Assembly (NCBI GenBank): GCA_029747585.1
Contig: JAPEVF010001375.1
Location: forward strand, 1-10,440
Reading direction: 5' to 3'
Length of the DNA stretch: 10,440 bases
Origin: Pleurotus djamor
Taxonomy: Eukaryota; Basidiomycota; Agaricomycetes; Agaricales; Pleurotaceae
Of the stretch, positions 1 to 8,526 are shown piece by piece. How positions within the stretch are numbered: the stretch's first letter is position 1; the number at the start of each line of letters is the position of its first letter. The translations under genes and the position numbers were made by a program. Under the pieces are notes generated by a model that searched no databases, had not been told where the DNA came from, and saw only the letters and a program-made list of their open reading frames with translations.

Positions 1-48
1 ACCTCTCTCAGGCCCCGTGGAAGATATCTAACGCATAGTCAACTGTTT

Positions 49-198
49 TCAGTCAAAGAAGCTCTTCTTTGCCTCGTTTCTTCTCAAGGCTACACTACCT
101 CTGGTAATCGGGATTACGTCCAGTTCCTCCTTCTGCGTCAGCAAACCCGGATTAGACTTCTCATCTTGGTTCGAACCTACCAAATTGTCTGAGCCCAT
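49..198 (-). CDS. doubtful small ORF, 49 residues
   Basis: A minus-strand frame starts at an ATG at 198-196 and stops with TGA at 51-49. The predicted 49-residue peptide begins MGSDNLVG and is hydrophilic, with mixed charge and no membrane segment or signal peptide. The frame is also open upstream of the ATG, to about 267, but without another ATG. It is not recognised as any family. It could be a first exon continuing beyond the window, since a GT follows the codons for ITR, or it could be chance. It lies divergent to the questin-oxidase-like gene. The call is weak because the frame is short and has no recognisable homology. Confidence 0.2.
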   Translation of the reverse strand: MGSDNLVGSNQDEKSNPGLLTQKEELDVIPITRGSVALRRNEAKKSFFD

Positions 199-594
199 TG
201 TACTTTTATGTCTTGGGGCGGGCAGTAAAAAGATGGTGAGCAATTTGTGTTTACTCTGTATTAGCAAGCTTTCTCAAGCAGTACGTATCACAGGTCCTTG
301 GTTTGCTCCCAAAGACTCCTTCTGACGACGCCCAGACCACCTTTGGCCGCATTTGGGCATGATTCCATCCAAGCAATGCCCATCAAAGCGGGTGCCGATG
401 GGGGCGCTGAGCGCTGAGCTCTTCACATGAGAAGATGTGAAGCACGCGGCGACCTTGCCGTGTAAATTCCTCACTCCATGACTGAATGTTGAACTAGTAA
501 GTACGTGTGACTTGATGTAATCTAGCCCGTGGTATAGCCCTACATAAGCGGGCCTTGGGTCAGAGGGAAGGACAGCTGCTCTCGCCCTCACAAA
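199..594. promoter_or_regulatory. upstream region of the questin-oxidase-like gene
   Basis: No convincing gene lies in this stretch. It ends directly at the start codon of the first recognised gene, so it should hold that gene's promoter and 5' leader. A TATA-like element (TACATAAG, 541-548) lies about 47 bases before the ATG, similar to the spacing of TATA-like elements before the two last genes of the window. The long minus-strand frame at 274-591 has no ATG at its start and no recognisable protein, so I treat it as chance. Confidence 0.35.
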
Positions 595-2350
595 ATGGCA
601 GACGAATACCTCTCAAAGTTGTGGCCTATTCCTTCCACTAATCCGCCTTCCACGCTGTCACCGAGGGTATTCCCTGGGGCTACCCCAGAGTCGACCGCCA
701 CGCTCCGCAAGGTCCTACAGGACAACCACAAGAGATGGCACGTCTTCATTGACGATTTCGGTCGTCACAAGTAAGTCTTTTCTCTCAATTGTGTGCTCAG
801 CTAGGTCTAGAGTGTGTCTGACGGCTTCCTCCATAGTCACACGACCCATCATATATTGGCCATTTGGGCTCTCGGCGCGAATTCAGAAGTCATCGAAGCG
901 GCGTACAAGTCCAATTGCGAGTACCAGCTCGCAGCGTTCAAGTCTGAAGGACCTATCACTGAAGCCAACTTCTTGAAGCATCTGGGCGACCATCGGTGTG
1001 TACTCCTCTGACCTTTCTATCCTACCTTCCACAAAATAATCATAACTCGCCCTCAGGCATTACAATGCCTATATGTTTTATTTCAGCAAACTTCTCCAAA
1101 CCTCGACTGCATCCGAAGTTCTCGAGAAGTTCCTCTTTTCGAAACAATTCAACTTTGATGCTTCGAGGAAGACGCAGCCCGAGATGCTCAGCCGACTCAT
1201 GGATGCCATCGTACACCCGCTTATCCATATTGGATATGGGCTTGAACTCAACGTCCCTGGAATGATCATTGAAGGTATGGAGCCAATCATAATCTCACGA
1301 TTACCCCCAATTCACACCATGCTTTCAAGGATTGGCGTCTACGGCTGTCCACAACGCTAGCTCCTCCGTGGTTATTACACCGGATCTATTCGACGCTTTC
1401 CCTGCTGTCACAACCCCACACGAACTTCCGTTGCAGAAACTCGTCCTCGACGAACAGCCTCCTCCCTTGGAGAATGTCCACGCCTTGACGGTCATGGCTC
1501 GCATGCTACGAGATAATCGGTTCAACGACTTCAAACCTGATAACCTCTTTACAACATACTCTCAGGCTTCGGATAACTTCGGACCGATCATCAAGGAGTA
1601 TGGAGAACAGTGGACTTTGGACACTTCGGATCCTAACATGGTCGAGAAGAAATTCGAGGAAATCGTTTGGATGAATACTCTGATTTATGGTCTCAGTTTC
1701 TGGGAAGGGGAGGATAAGATTGAGGCCGACTTCCTATAGTAAGCTGGATGCGTCTTGTGCTTTGGACGACTGAAGTGTCTAATAACCCTTTCAGCATGCA
1801 TCTAGTAACGTCAAGTCTCTTCCTACCCTCCGTCCTTCGATATTTGTCGCCTCGGTCTCAAGCTATCTTACTTCGAAGCTACTTCGTTGTCTGTCTTGTT
1901 TGGTGGGTCGGCCATGGTCGTCAAACCCTCAACATCAAGGACTACTTTGCCACGAATACCACCTTCCCTATTCCTCCTGGACCAAAGCCCGTCCCTGTGG
2001 GATTCACTTTCCCTTCAGTCGATTCTCCCTCTGCACTTACCCCCAATCCTTGGCTCCCACTCGTCCAATCCAGCATTGTTCACGTAGATGAACATCTGCC
2101 CAAGCTCATGAGGGCATTGTCTCATTATGCCGTGCTATATGGGAATAGAACCGCAGGCAATCCAGAACTTGTGGAAACTGGTCTCCCTGGTGCGGAATAC
2201 TTGGATGGCAGTTTATTCATCAGGGTGGCTGGGATGTCGGCGAAGTATATGGGGAGGACGAGAGATGGCGAGCAACCACTGAAGTATAAAGAGGGAGAGC
2301 CGTATATTGTCGCGACCTTCTGGTCAGGAGTCGAGCGGAGGGATGAGTAA
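595..2350 (+). CDS. questin-oxidase-like protein (DUF4243 family)
   Basis: Five exons are inferred: 595-770, 837-995, 1057-1274, 1330-1738 and 1795-2350. They join in frame to about 505 residues. The start is the first ATG (MADEYLSKLW). Family-like blocks appear in order: a His-rich segment across the first junction (GRHNHTTHHILAIWALGA), GDHRHYNAY across the second, HPLIHIGYGLELNVPGM, then HLVTSSLFLPSVLRYLSP and LSHYAVLYGN, and LFIRVAGM near the C-terminus. Known members (Aspergillus GedK) open the ring of anthraquinones such as questin by Baeyer-Villiger-type oxidation. Many fungal homologues have no known substrate, and no polyketide synthase is next to this one, so the reaction here is open. 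The third intron ends in AAG, a less common acceptor. The 3' end is uncertain: a GT at 2346 could splice to an AG near 2406 and add a short tail instead of stopping at 2350. Family confidence is high, exact end moderate. Confidence 0.9.
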
Positions 2351-2597
2351 CTTCGACATCCCTCAACGTACCTTTTATCAATCCGTTGCAATGACATCTA
2401 GTTTCAGACACTCGGGAACAAGCATTTGAGTGATGTTTATAAGGGTTTGATTGATTTCCAGGTAATAAGTAAGAATAATCATACAACATGTGGTGTTCTT
2501 GGTACTGCGTGGGCATATAATAATACGTGATGTGTGTTCATGGTGAAGAGAAAATGCAAAGGAGACGAGGCAGGGAACAGGAAGAGGTGGAAAGGAA

Positions 2598-2986
2598 TCA
2601 TGAACAAGCCATCAACTCCGGCTGGTTTGTGGAAAACGACAAGGCAGTCAACAGGATCCCCCATACGATGTCCAACGTGTGCCAAACAGCGGGGTCGAAG
2701 ATGCCCAGAGCACAGACATTACGCCACATGCCATGGGTCTTCGCGATACTTTGCAGTATCGAGTCTAGTTCGTGCGTATCGCTGAGGCGTTGCCCAAGGA
2801 CGCGGATGGGAGCAGCTTGTGCAGCAGCAGAGAAAGTGGGCCCCGACCAGTCACCACCTGAGATGGAGAAATCTTGCGGAAGCAGTGCGCGGAAGACAGG
2901 CATGGGGCTCTTGTGGTAGAGGAATGCGCTCAGGAGGGAGAAAAGCTCGGGGACCGGGACACCGAGTGGTTGTACTGGTAGTGTCG
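2598..2986 (-). CDS. unrecognised protein, C-terminal piece cut at a sequence junction
   Basis: The minus strand is open from about 2986 down to a TGA at 2600-2598. An ATG at 2903-2901 is available, but the protein-like sequence continues upstream of it (GVPVPELFSLLSAFLYHKSP), so the true start is probably lost beyond the junction near 2980-2990. What remains is about 128 residues. It contains QDFSISGGDWSG, an Ala-rich stretch, a charged helix-like part (LGQRLSDTHELDSILQSIAK) and a hydrophobic C-terminal part (GIFDPAVWHTLDIVWGILL). The composition and length of open frame look like real coding sequence. I do not recognise the family with confidence; the basidiomycete clampless1-like proteins are one unverified possibility. 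It points head-on towards the questin-oxidase-like gene, with 2351-2597 between them as shared 3' sequence in which I see nothing else. Confidence 0.45.
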
Positions 2987-3069
2987 NTNGTCAGCGGTAA
3001 ANCTTTGCCTTCTTTCAAGTCCTTCGAAACCAAAGCCATTGCTGGTGGTTATGTCGCAAGTCGTTTTTN
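2980..3069. other. probable chimeric junction with ambiguous bases
   Basis: Undetermined bases sit at 2987, 2989, 3002 and 3069, a cluster not seen elsewhere in the window. Homology to RNA polymerase I subunit A190 begins within this stretch, in the middle of that protein, while the sequence just to the left reads as a different gene on the other strand. From the expected protein, the base at 3002 is probably A (Thr in SGKTLP) and the one at 3069 probably T (Leu in RFLTG). The pattern fits the joining of low-quality read ends rather than a natural gene boundary. Confidence 0.7.
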
Positions 3070-5415
3070 GACTGGGGTCAAGCCACAAGAGTTCTACTTC
3101 CATTGTATGGCTGGTCGTGAGGGTCTCATCGATACTGCCGTGAAAACTTCTCGATCTGGTTATCTTCAACGATGCTTGATCAAGCATTTGGAAGGCATCC
3201 GAGTCCACTATGATCACACTGTCCGTGGAAGTGATCAAGCTGTCTATCAATTTCACTACGGAGGCGACGGCTTGGACGTCACCAAGCAGAAGCATCTCTA
3301 CCAGTTTGGCTTTGTAGCCATGAACGAGATGACCTTGGCTTCTCAATACAACCCCACCGTCATCAAGAAGGCCGTTGACACTGACACTGCCCTCGAGTAC
3401 ATGAAGAAAGTCCTCAAGCGTTCCACGGAGAGGGCCGGGAAAGGCGAACTCTCTAAACGGGACAAATACGAACCTGCTTTGTCATTATACAGCCCTAGTC
3501 GATACCTGGGAAGTACATCAGAGCAGTTCGCCGAAGCCGTGCAGGCGTACGCGAAGTCCAATCCAGATGGGTTCCTCAAGTCGAAACACAGTGACGATCT
3601 ATTCCAGTCTCGGCTCGCTCCGATATCGTCCAATAATTTCCGTCTTTTGATGAACATCAAGTACCTGCGAAGTCTGGTTGAGCCTGGAGAGGCTGTTGGT
3701 CTTCTTGCCTCGCAAAGGTGCGCTTCTTAGAGTGTCCCCTTCGTCCGATCTCACCCCCTCTTCAGTGTCGGAGAACCTTCTACCCAGATGACTTTGAACA
3801 CTTTCCATTTTGCTGGTAAGTCGTGTCTAGTCCACGCTATCGCAGTAGTTGACGTCGCACAGGTCACGGTGCTGCTAACGTCACTCTCGGTATTCCTCGA
3901 CTACGTGAAATTGTCATGACTGCTTCCCGAAAACCAAAGACGCCCTCTATGTCAATGAAAGTTCGGAAGGGTATATCGGAAGAAGAAGTGAAGCAATTCT
4001 GCAAACGCGCCAGTAAGCTTGTCCTCTCGCAAGTAGTGGATGCCGTCACCGTCAAAGAAAGCCTGAAGACAGATCGCCAGTCACGCCGAACTCACTTCTC
4101 GGTTACGCTGGCTTTCTACCCGAAGCACGAATACCGGTCAGCGTACGATGTCGAGCCCAAGGAGATTGAAGCGTGTTTCGCTTCGAAGTTCCCGCTCCTG
4201 CTCAAGAAAGAGATGCAGTCTGAACTGAAGAAGCTCGACATCGACGTTAGAGCTCAGATTGCCGAACTTGGAAAGGGGAAGAAACAAAAATCAGATGGAG
4301 GTGAGGCCGCAGAGACGGAAGATGATGGGGCAGAGATACCTCAGTCCAAACGATCCCGCGCGGATGACGAGCAGAGTGAAGTGGGGGATGGCGACGCGGA
4401 CGACGAGAAACGGCTTCGACAGAAGAAGGAGTTGGCGTCATATTCCGATGATGAGGAAGACGAGGAGGATGCTGCGATGGCCAACGAACATGCGATAGAG
4501 GCTGCATATGGATCTGGTGATGAGGATGACAACGAGAACCCCACAACAAAAGTCAAGCTACCGGAAAGCAGCGCGGCCGACCTCTTCCTTCGGAATCTGC
4601 ATTTGGCTACGTCATTCAACTTTACGCCTTCTCAATGTCACTTTGAACTTGAGGTACGTAACATCACTCATATCTAGCACCTTCGCGACCCTCACCTGCT
4701 TCTCTAGTTTAGCACTGATATGCCTAAACTTTTGTTGGTGGGAATCATCGAAAGAACTTGTCTAGCGACTGTCATCCGCGAGATCCCCGACATTGCCGAC
4801 TGCCTCCAGCTCAAAGAGGATAGTAAGTCTGGCGAGACCGAGATCAAGGTATGAGGACCCCTTAGTACTCATCGACAATCACTCATTGACCATTTCAGCT
4901 CAACACCAACGGCTCCAACCTCCGCGGGATGTGGCAATTCGCGGCCTCTTCTGATGAGAGTATCTTGGTTGATGACGAAATATACTCCAATGATATCTAC
5001 TCCATCCTGAAAACATACGGCGTTGAAATGGCCCGGGCCGCTATTCTGAAGGAAATGAGCGGGGTCTTCGGTGCCTATAGCATCCAAGTCGATCGTCGTC
5101 ATCTCGAATTGATCGCGGATTATATGGTACGCCGCTAAGGTTCTCTTCACCTCCATTTTTCTCATATCTTCACCCCAGACTTTTGATGGCGGGTATAAAC
5201 CTTTTAACCGGAGCGGTATCTCGACGAATGCCTCGCCGCTCCTCAAAGCGTCGTATGAGACCACCGCTGCCTTCTTGTCGGATGCGACACTCTATGGCGA
5301 TTTTGACGATCTGTCGACCCCGTCTGGAAACATCGTACTGGGCAGGCCGAACTTCACAGGGACAGGTGTATTTGATATCGTCATGAAAACCGAAGCTTCT
5401 CCATTGTCATCATAG
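2987..5415 (+). CDS. RPA1: RNA polymerase I largest subunit A190, C-terminal part only
   Basis: Six exons: about 2987-3717, 3766-3815, 3863-4653, 4708-4848, 4899-5126 and 5179-5415 (TAG stop), giving about 724 residues. The product is the catalytic subunit that makes pre-rRNA in the nucleolus. Visible are VSGKxLPSF, the bridge-helix region ([20 protein letters not shown], about 3092-3151), the trigger-loop region spread over two introns ([21 protein letters not shown], then [14 protein letters not shown]), and an acidic and Lys-rich insertion (about 4255-4545) at the place of the A190 jaw insertion. The last exons carry GMWQF, GVEAR-type [13 protein letters not shown] and [14 protein letters not shown], the conserved C-terminal core. 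Family members are usually about 1,600-1,750 residues, so roughly 900-1,000 N-terminal residues are absent, including the metal-binding NADFDGDQM-type active site. There is no proper start codon. Because the gene is essential, I infer an assembly fault rather than a real truncation. Confidence 0.95.
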
Positions 5416-5450
5416 TCACATAGTATTGAGCACATCTTGCTTTATTTATG

Positions 5451-5460
5451 NTTTTTTTTT
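5451..5460. repeat. poly-T tract preceded by an ambiguous base
   Basis: Nine T residues follow an undetermined base at 5451, in the probable 3' untranslated region of RPA1. The N probably reflects uncertainty about the length of the homopolymer. Confidence 0.7.
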
Positions 5461-5830
5461 CGCTCATCTATCATTTCTTTCCTTTGTAATAGATAATATA
5501 TCGCTGTACCTGGTCGGGTTCTGTGACTGCGAGGCCTGGAAAATGCTCACTTAGTTTCGTTGAGGGACCGTCGCACGCACCAATGCTCTGGGCCCGAGGC
5601 TAGTGGACAAAGCAAAGTGCCTAGAATGATGTGGATAAATTAGACGCGACGCGTCACAGTGTTACGGTTCGCGTTGTTGTGGTGTATTTGCCTGTATTTG
5701 AAGCATGCGGCCATCGCGTGGTTGGAGTGGCTCGCGACAATTTTATATGAACCTTGGCCTTGTTGTTCTTCCCCGTACTTCGTGTAATCCGACTCCAGGC
5801 GATTGAATCCCTTTGGACGCTTCCTCCTCA

Positions 5831-5854
5831 TCGACGACGACAGCGACGACGACG
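5831..5854. repeat. short CGA/GAC triplet repeat in a 5' leader
   Basis: An imperfect run of CGA triplets, with one CAG interruption, lies 16 bases before the start codon at 5870. In the frame of the downstream gene it would read as Ser/Thr-rich sequence, but no ATG precedes it in that frame and a TGA closes it at 5804-5806. It is therefore probably untranslated leader. Confidence 0.6.
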
Positions 5855-5869
5855 AACTCTGTATCAGCG

Positions 5870-6790
5870 ATGAGGCGTCCCCTGCAAGAACTCCCGTTGG
5901 AGCAGTACCTTCCTGCGTCCTCCAAATCCAGCTGCAGACCCAACAAGCGACCTCTGTCGCCTGGCGCTCCCAACCTCTTCAGCCCGACCAAACGTCGTAT
6001 CCTCGAGGAAGAAGGGATTTTTTCTATGGAAAAGACCAAGAAGAGCCCCTTTCCCCCTTCGCGACTCAAAGGCCCTGACTACTTCTCCGCTGCGTTGTGT
6101 GGCCCGGAAAGTCCAGTGCGCAGACTCGACTTTTCGCCATCCAAGCCTGCTACGTCGGAGGAGTGGATAAGGTCCCAGGGAGATGCTAAAAATCCCTCGA
6201 GTCTCGCTAAGCATGTCTCTTCCTCTTCCTTGCCCACCGCGTCCTCGTCGTCGACGCCCTTTGAAGAGTTTGAGGACGAGTCTGGCGATTTTGCCATCGA
6301 TTCTTCGTCCACTCCTCCTCATTCATACATCCCGAGAATGATTCCCCGCGAGATGCCACCTCCCCAAGACGTACAGTCGTTACATTATCCTGGTTTCGAT
6401 ATTTATCAAGACACCCATATCATCCTCCCATCCGCCGCCGACTCTATGCGACCAGTGCCAAACGGTTTAGCAGCCGAAGAGACCGAGAACGTGCCGCCGC
6501 GTCGCAAGGTGAAGAAGTCCGTCACAGTCCCACTGTCTCCAGGCTCTGGCGAACTGAAGAAACTTGACCTTGGCGCCCATGCGAAAGCCCGGAGCGTGCC
6601 CATGACGCCAAAGACCGTGGTAGTCAGCAAAATCCGGCTTCCGTCGCCTACACCTCGCCGGGCGCCGTTGACTCTATCGCCTCTCTCCTCTGCCACCCCT
6701 AAGGTACATGCCGGGACTCGCAAGGAGCTTCGGCGGATGCTTGAAGAAGAAGTGGACGACGCAGATGGGCACGACGACCTCGACTCGTAG
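5870..6790 (+). CDS. disordered protein with clustered CDK sites and a cyclin-docking-like motif
   Basis: A single exon encodes 306 residues. The ATG at 5870 (MRRPLQELPLEQYL) is the only ATG in frame before the protein-like region, because a TGA lies at 5804-5806. No enzyme domain, membrane segment or signal peptide is seen. The composition is rich in Ser, Pro, Thr and charged residues, which suggests disorder. Full-consensus CDK sites (S/T-P-x-K/R) occur at residues 38-41 (SPTK), 81-84 (SPVR) and 89-92 (SPSK). More SP/TP sites follow near the C-terminus (VPLSPG, MTPKT, PSPTPRRAP, TLSP, ATPKV). The second and third sites flank RRLDF (residues 84-88), which matches the RxLxF cyclin-docking motif of E2F- and p107-type proteins. 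The C-terminus is a basic-then-acidic segment (RKELRRMLEEEVDD). I infer a substrate or regulator of cyclin-dependent kinase, probably nuclear. No named family is recognised. The lack of introns is unlike most of its neighbours. Confidence 0.75.
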   Translation: MRRPLQELPLEQYLPASSKSSCRPNKRPLSPGAPNLFSPTKRRILEEEGIFSMEKTKKSPFPPSRLKGPDYFSAALCGPESPVRRLDFSPSKPATSEEWIRSQGDAKNPSSLAKHVSSSSLPTASSSSTPFEEFEDESGDFAIDSSSTPPHSYIPRMIPREMPPPQDVQSLHYPGFDIYQDTHIILPSAADSMRPVPNGLAAEETENVPPRRKVKKSVTVPLSPGSGELKKLDLGAHAKARSVPMTPKTVVVSKIRLPSPTPRRAPLTLSPLSSATPKVHAGTRKELRRMLEEEVDDADGHDDLDS

Positions 6791-7205
6791 CTTTCCCTCG
6801 TTTCGACCGCCCGCTTGGCGCCCACGTCACTGCTCATCCTCCTCTACCAGCACTCTCATCTTATCCAATCTAACTAAACTATTCGCTTTTGTATCATGTT
6901 TGCGCCAACGAAAGTTATTCCTCGATATGACCTATCCTAGCTTTGTACACCATCCTCACGACTCCCAATCTAGTTACTTTTTGATTTGTCATTTCCCCCT
7001 CACTGTGGACCTTCGACAATGTACCTAAATTTATTTTGACATCCAAGATTGTAGTATAACTTATAGTCATCTATATGATTCTCGTTTGGATTCTTTTGGC
7101 TTGCGAAAGTCTGCGAACTTCCTCACCTCCATGATCACATGACTCTGCCAACGCAACCCGACACACTCACGATCGCTACACGTATCATCTTTCCCCACCC
7201 CCATC
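6791..7205. other. intergenic region, no gene seen
   Basis: T- and C-rich sequence separates the CDK-site protein from LCL2. The left part, to about 7090, is AT-richer and fits a 3' untranslated region. The right part is pyrimidine-rich (for example CTTTCCCCACCCCCATC just before 7206), as is common upstream of fungal start codons. I see no credible coding frame on either strand. Confidence 0.5.
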
Positions 7206-7633
7206 ATGCTCACTTCTACTTCACGAGCGGCAATGCTCACGCTGCTTATATTATATCTACTTCCTCTAGTTTCGGCTCAGTTTGGCTGGGACTTCAGTCA
7301 AATGTTTGGACAACAACGACAGCAGCGTGAATCATCCGGGACTTCGCAATGGGCGGCGCAGGCTGAAGCGGGTATGTAATCATGCATGATGCAGTACAAA
7401 TCATTGACAAGTGATGTTGCTATAAACTAGTATCATGTTCTCAATATCTTTGCCCAACAACCCTCGTCTGCGTGCGCAAGCCTGCAGATTGCCCGTGTCC
7501 AAATGTCCAAGACATTAAATGCGCAATACCAGATGCAGAGGACAAGGATGCAGCCACCGTGGTTTGCGTGCGTGGCGAGGACGAATGCCGTCAGGTCGAG
7601 AGGTTGATGAAGCTTGGGTCGTCCAAGAAGTAA
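7206..7633 (+). CDS. LCL2: secreted long chronological lifespan protein 2 (LCL2) homologue
   Basis: Two exons, 7206-7371 and 7431-7633, encode 122 residues, close to the family's usual length of about 120-130. The N-terminus is a signal peptide (hydrophobic core [13 protein letters not shown], probable cleavage before QF). It is followed by the family hallmark [11 protein letters not shown] and a Gln-rich spacer. The second exon gives the Cys-rich core: [25 protein letters not shown], and a C-terminal VVCV...DEC. Eight cysteines in the mature part suggest disulfides in the secretory pathway. A second in-frame ATG at 7233 would also leave a usable signal peptide. In yeast, LCL2 affects chronological lifespan and has been linked genetically to ER-associated degradation; the molecular activity is unknown. 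It converges on the minus-strand membrane protein gene, with about 207 bases between their stops. Confidence 0.92.
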
Positions 7634-7840
7634 TCTACAGTACGCCCCGCTTGATTCCATATCATCCTCAACTCGCTGACATCGTCCAAGGTAGCTTAAT
7701 GTGCACTTTGCATGTACTTGCGATACATAGACACATCGTTCGCGGAATTCATAAAAGTCGTTGCATGTCGTTACTGGTACTCGTCGTCAGTTCGGCCCAG
7801 GCGAATCAGTTATCAAATCGAACTTACCTCTTCCTTGTGC

Positions 7841-8366
7841 TCACCCCCCTCCTCCTTTGTTNCCCTCGGCCTTGGGCCTCCAACTCTCTGGTTCTCCCTC
7901 TCTTCTGGCTATCCAATGACCGCATAACCCCAGTCCTCCCACGAAGCCGAATTCAAGAAGCGCCATGAAACACTGGAACCGTTGCGTATGCTCGTTCGCC
8001 ACGGCCCCGTATTTATGCAAGCTTTTTACCTCGAAATCGAAGGCTTCTCCTGTCGCAATGACCACGACTGTGGTCACAAAACCTATCAACCAGCCCACAG
8101 CGACGATATATGCACAGAGAACAGTGGTCGAGTAATAACTGGGGTACCCNTTCCTCTCTCTTGCGATGGGCGATGACCAGTACGGTGGTGAGGAAGACAA
8201 TCGTGATGACGGCCATTGGGGGTATCACGTATAGCGAAAGGATGCCGAGATCCAGCATGGAAACGATGAATGAGATGGAGGCTCCGAGTAACGATGCGAC
8301 AGTGAGTAGAAGCATCGACTGTGGCATCGGAACCTCGGGGAGGATGTAGGTGAGCATTTGGAGCAT
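7841..8366 (-). CDS. four-helix membrane protein with a probable sequencing frameshift
   Basis: Reading from an ATG at 8366-8364 (MLQMLTYILPEVP) to a TGA at 7843-7841, the protein has about 174 residues once the ambiguous base at 8150 is left out. With that base counted, the frame shifts in the middle of the protein. Four hydrophobic stretches are visible: MLLLTVASLLGASISFIVSM, a second ending TTVLVIAHRKRE, STTVLCAYIVAVGWLIGFVT, and MALLEFGFVGGLGLCGHW followed by basic IARRE. Charged loops separate them. This is the topology of MARVEL-like fungal membrane proteins, but no family is assigned. The Met at 8357 is an alternative start. The frame also stays open upstream to an ATG at 8528-8526, but the added residues look less protein-like and may contain an intron ending in CTCAG. 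A second ambiguous base at 7862 lies near the C-terminus. Confidence 0.65.
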
Positions 8367-8409
8367 ATTTGGAAGGATTTGTGGCTGAGATTGATTTGAA
8401 CTTTTGAGC

Positions 8410-8464
8410 GACCAGCACTCGGAGATTGTTTTCAGTGACCAGCACCGAAGCGTAATGACCAGCA
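8410..8464. repeat. three short GACCAGCA repeats
   Basis: The octamer GACCAGCA occurs at 8410-8417, 8437-8444 and 8457-8464, just upstream of the preferred start of the minus-strand membrane protein gene. The first two copies share extra flanking bases (T/C context and following C). They could be promoter elements of that gene or, if the longer frame is real, a small coding duplication (CWSLK twice). Confidence 0.4.
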
Positions 8465-8526
8465 GAACGGGCGAAAGCAAGATCATACCATTGTGAGACA
8501 AGAATATATGCAAAACTGCGATCCCC

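Larger units (their letters stand above)
5416..5869. other. intergenic region with a possible short upstream ORF
   Basis: This region lies between the stop of RPA1 and the ATG of the next plus-strand gene. The left part (to about 5500) is T-rich and fits a 3' untranslated region. The right part should contain the promoter and leader of the CDK-site protein. If transcription starts far enough upstream, a short open frame from an ATG at 5747 to a TGA at 5804-5806 (19 residues) would precede the main start and could dampen translation. No other gene is seen on either strand. Confidence 0.4.

Noticed and set aside
274..591. Minus-strand open frame of 105 codons upstream of the first gene
   Set aside because: It has no ATG at its start, shows no recognisable protein features and lies where the promoter and leader of the first gene should be.
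595..2350. Secondary-metabolite cluster around the questin-oxidase-like gene
   Set aside because: No polyketide synthase, transporter, tailoring enzyme or cluster regulator is seen nearby. The neighbours are mostly housekeeping or unrelated genes.
2527..2919. Plus-strand open frame opposite the orphan minus-strand piece
   Set aside because: Its composition is irregular, and the opposite strand reads much more like protein, so it is probably a shadow.
4247..4619. Minus-strand Ser/His/Pro-rich open frames inside RPA1
   Set aside because: They are the reverse reading of the acidic and Lys-rich insertion of A190, a common artefact of low-complexity sequence.
5803..5869. N-terminal extension of the CDK-site protein reading SSSSTTTATTT
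   Set aside because: The extension begins at TTG, not ATG, and an in-frame TGA at 5804-5806 lies just before it.
5864..6837. Minus-strand frames opposite the CDK-site protein, up to 152 codons
   Set aside because: They are Arg- and Gly-rich reverse readings of a Ser/Pro-rich gene, without any recognisable motif.
7519..7968. Plus-strand open frame across the end of LCL2
   Set aside because: It overlaps the Cys-rich LCL2 exon in another frame and then the reverse of the membrane protein gene, without protein-like content of its own.
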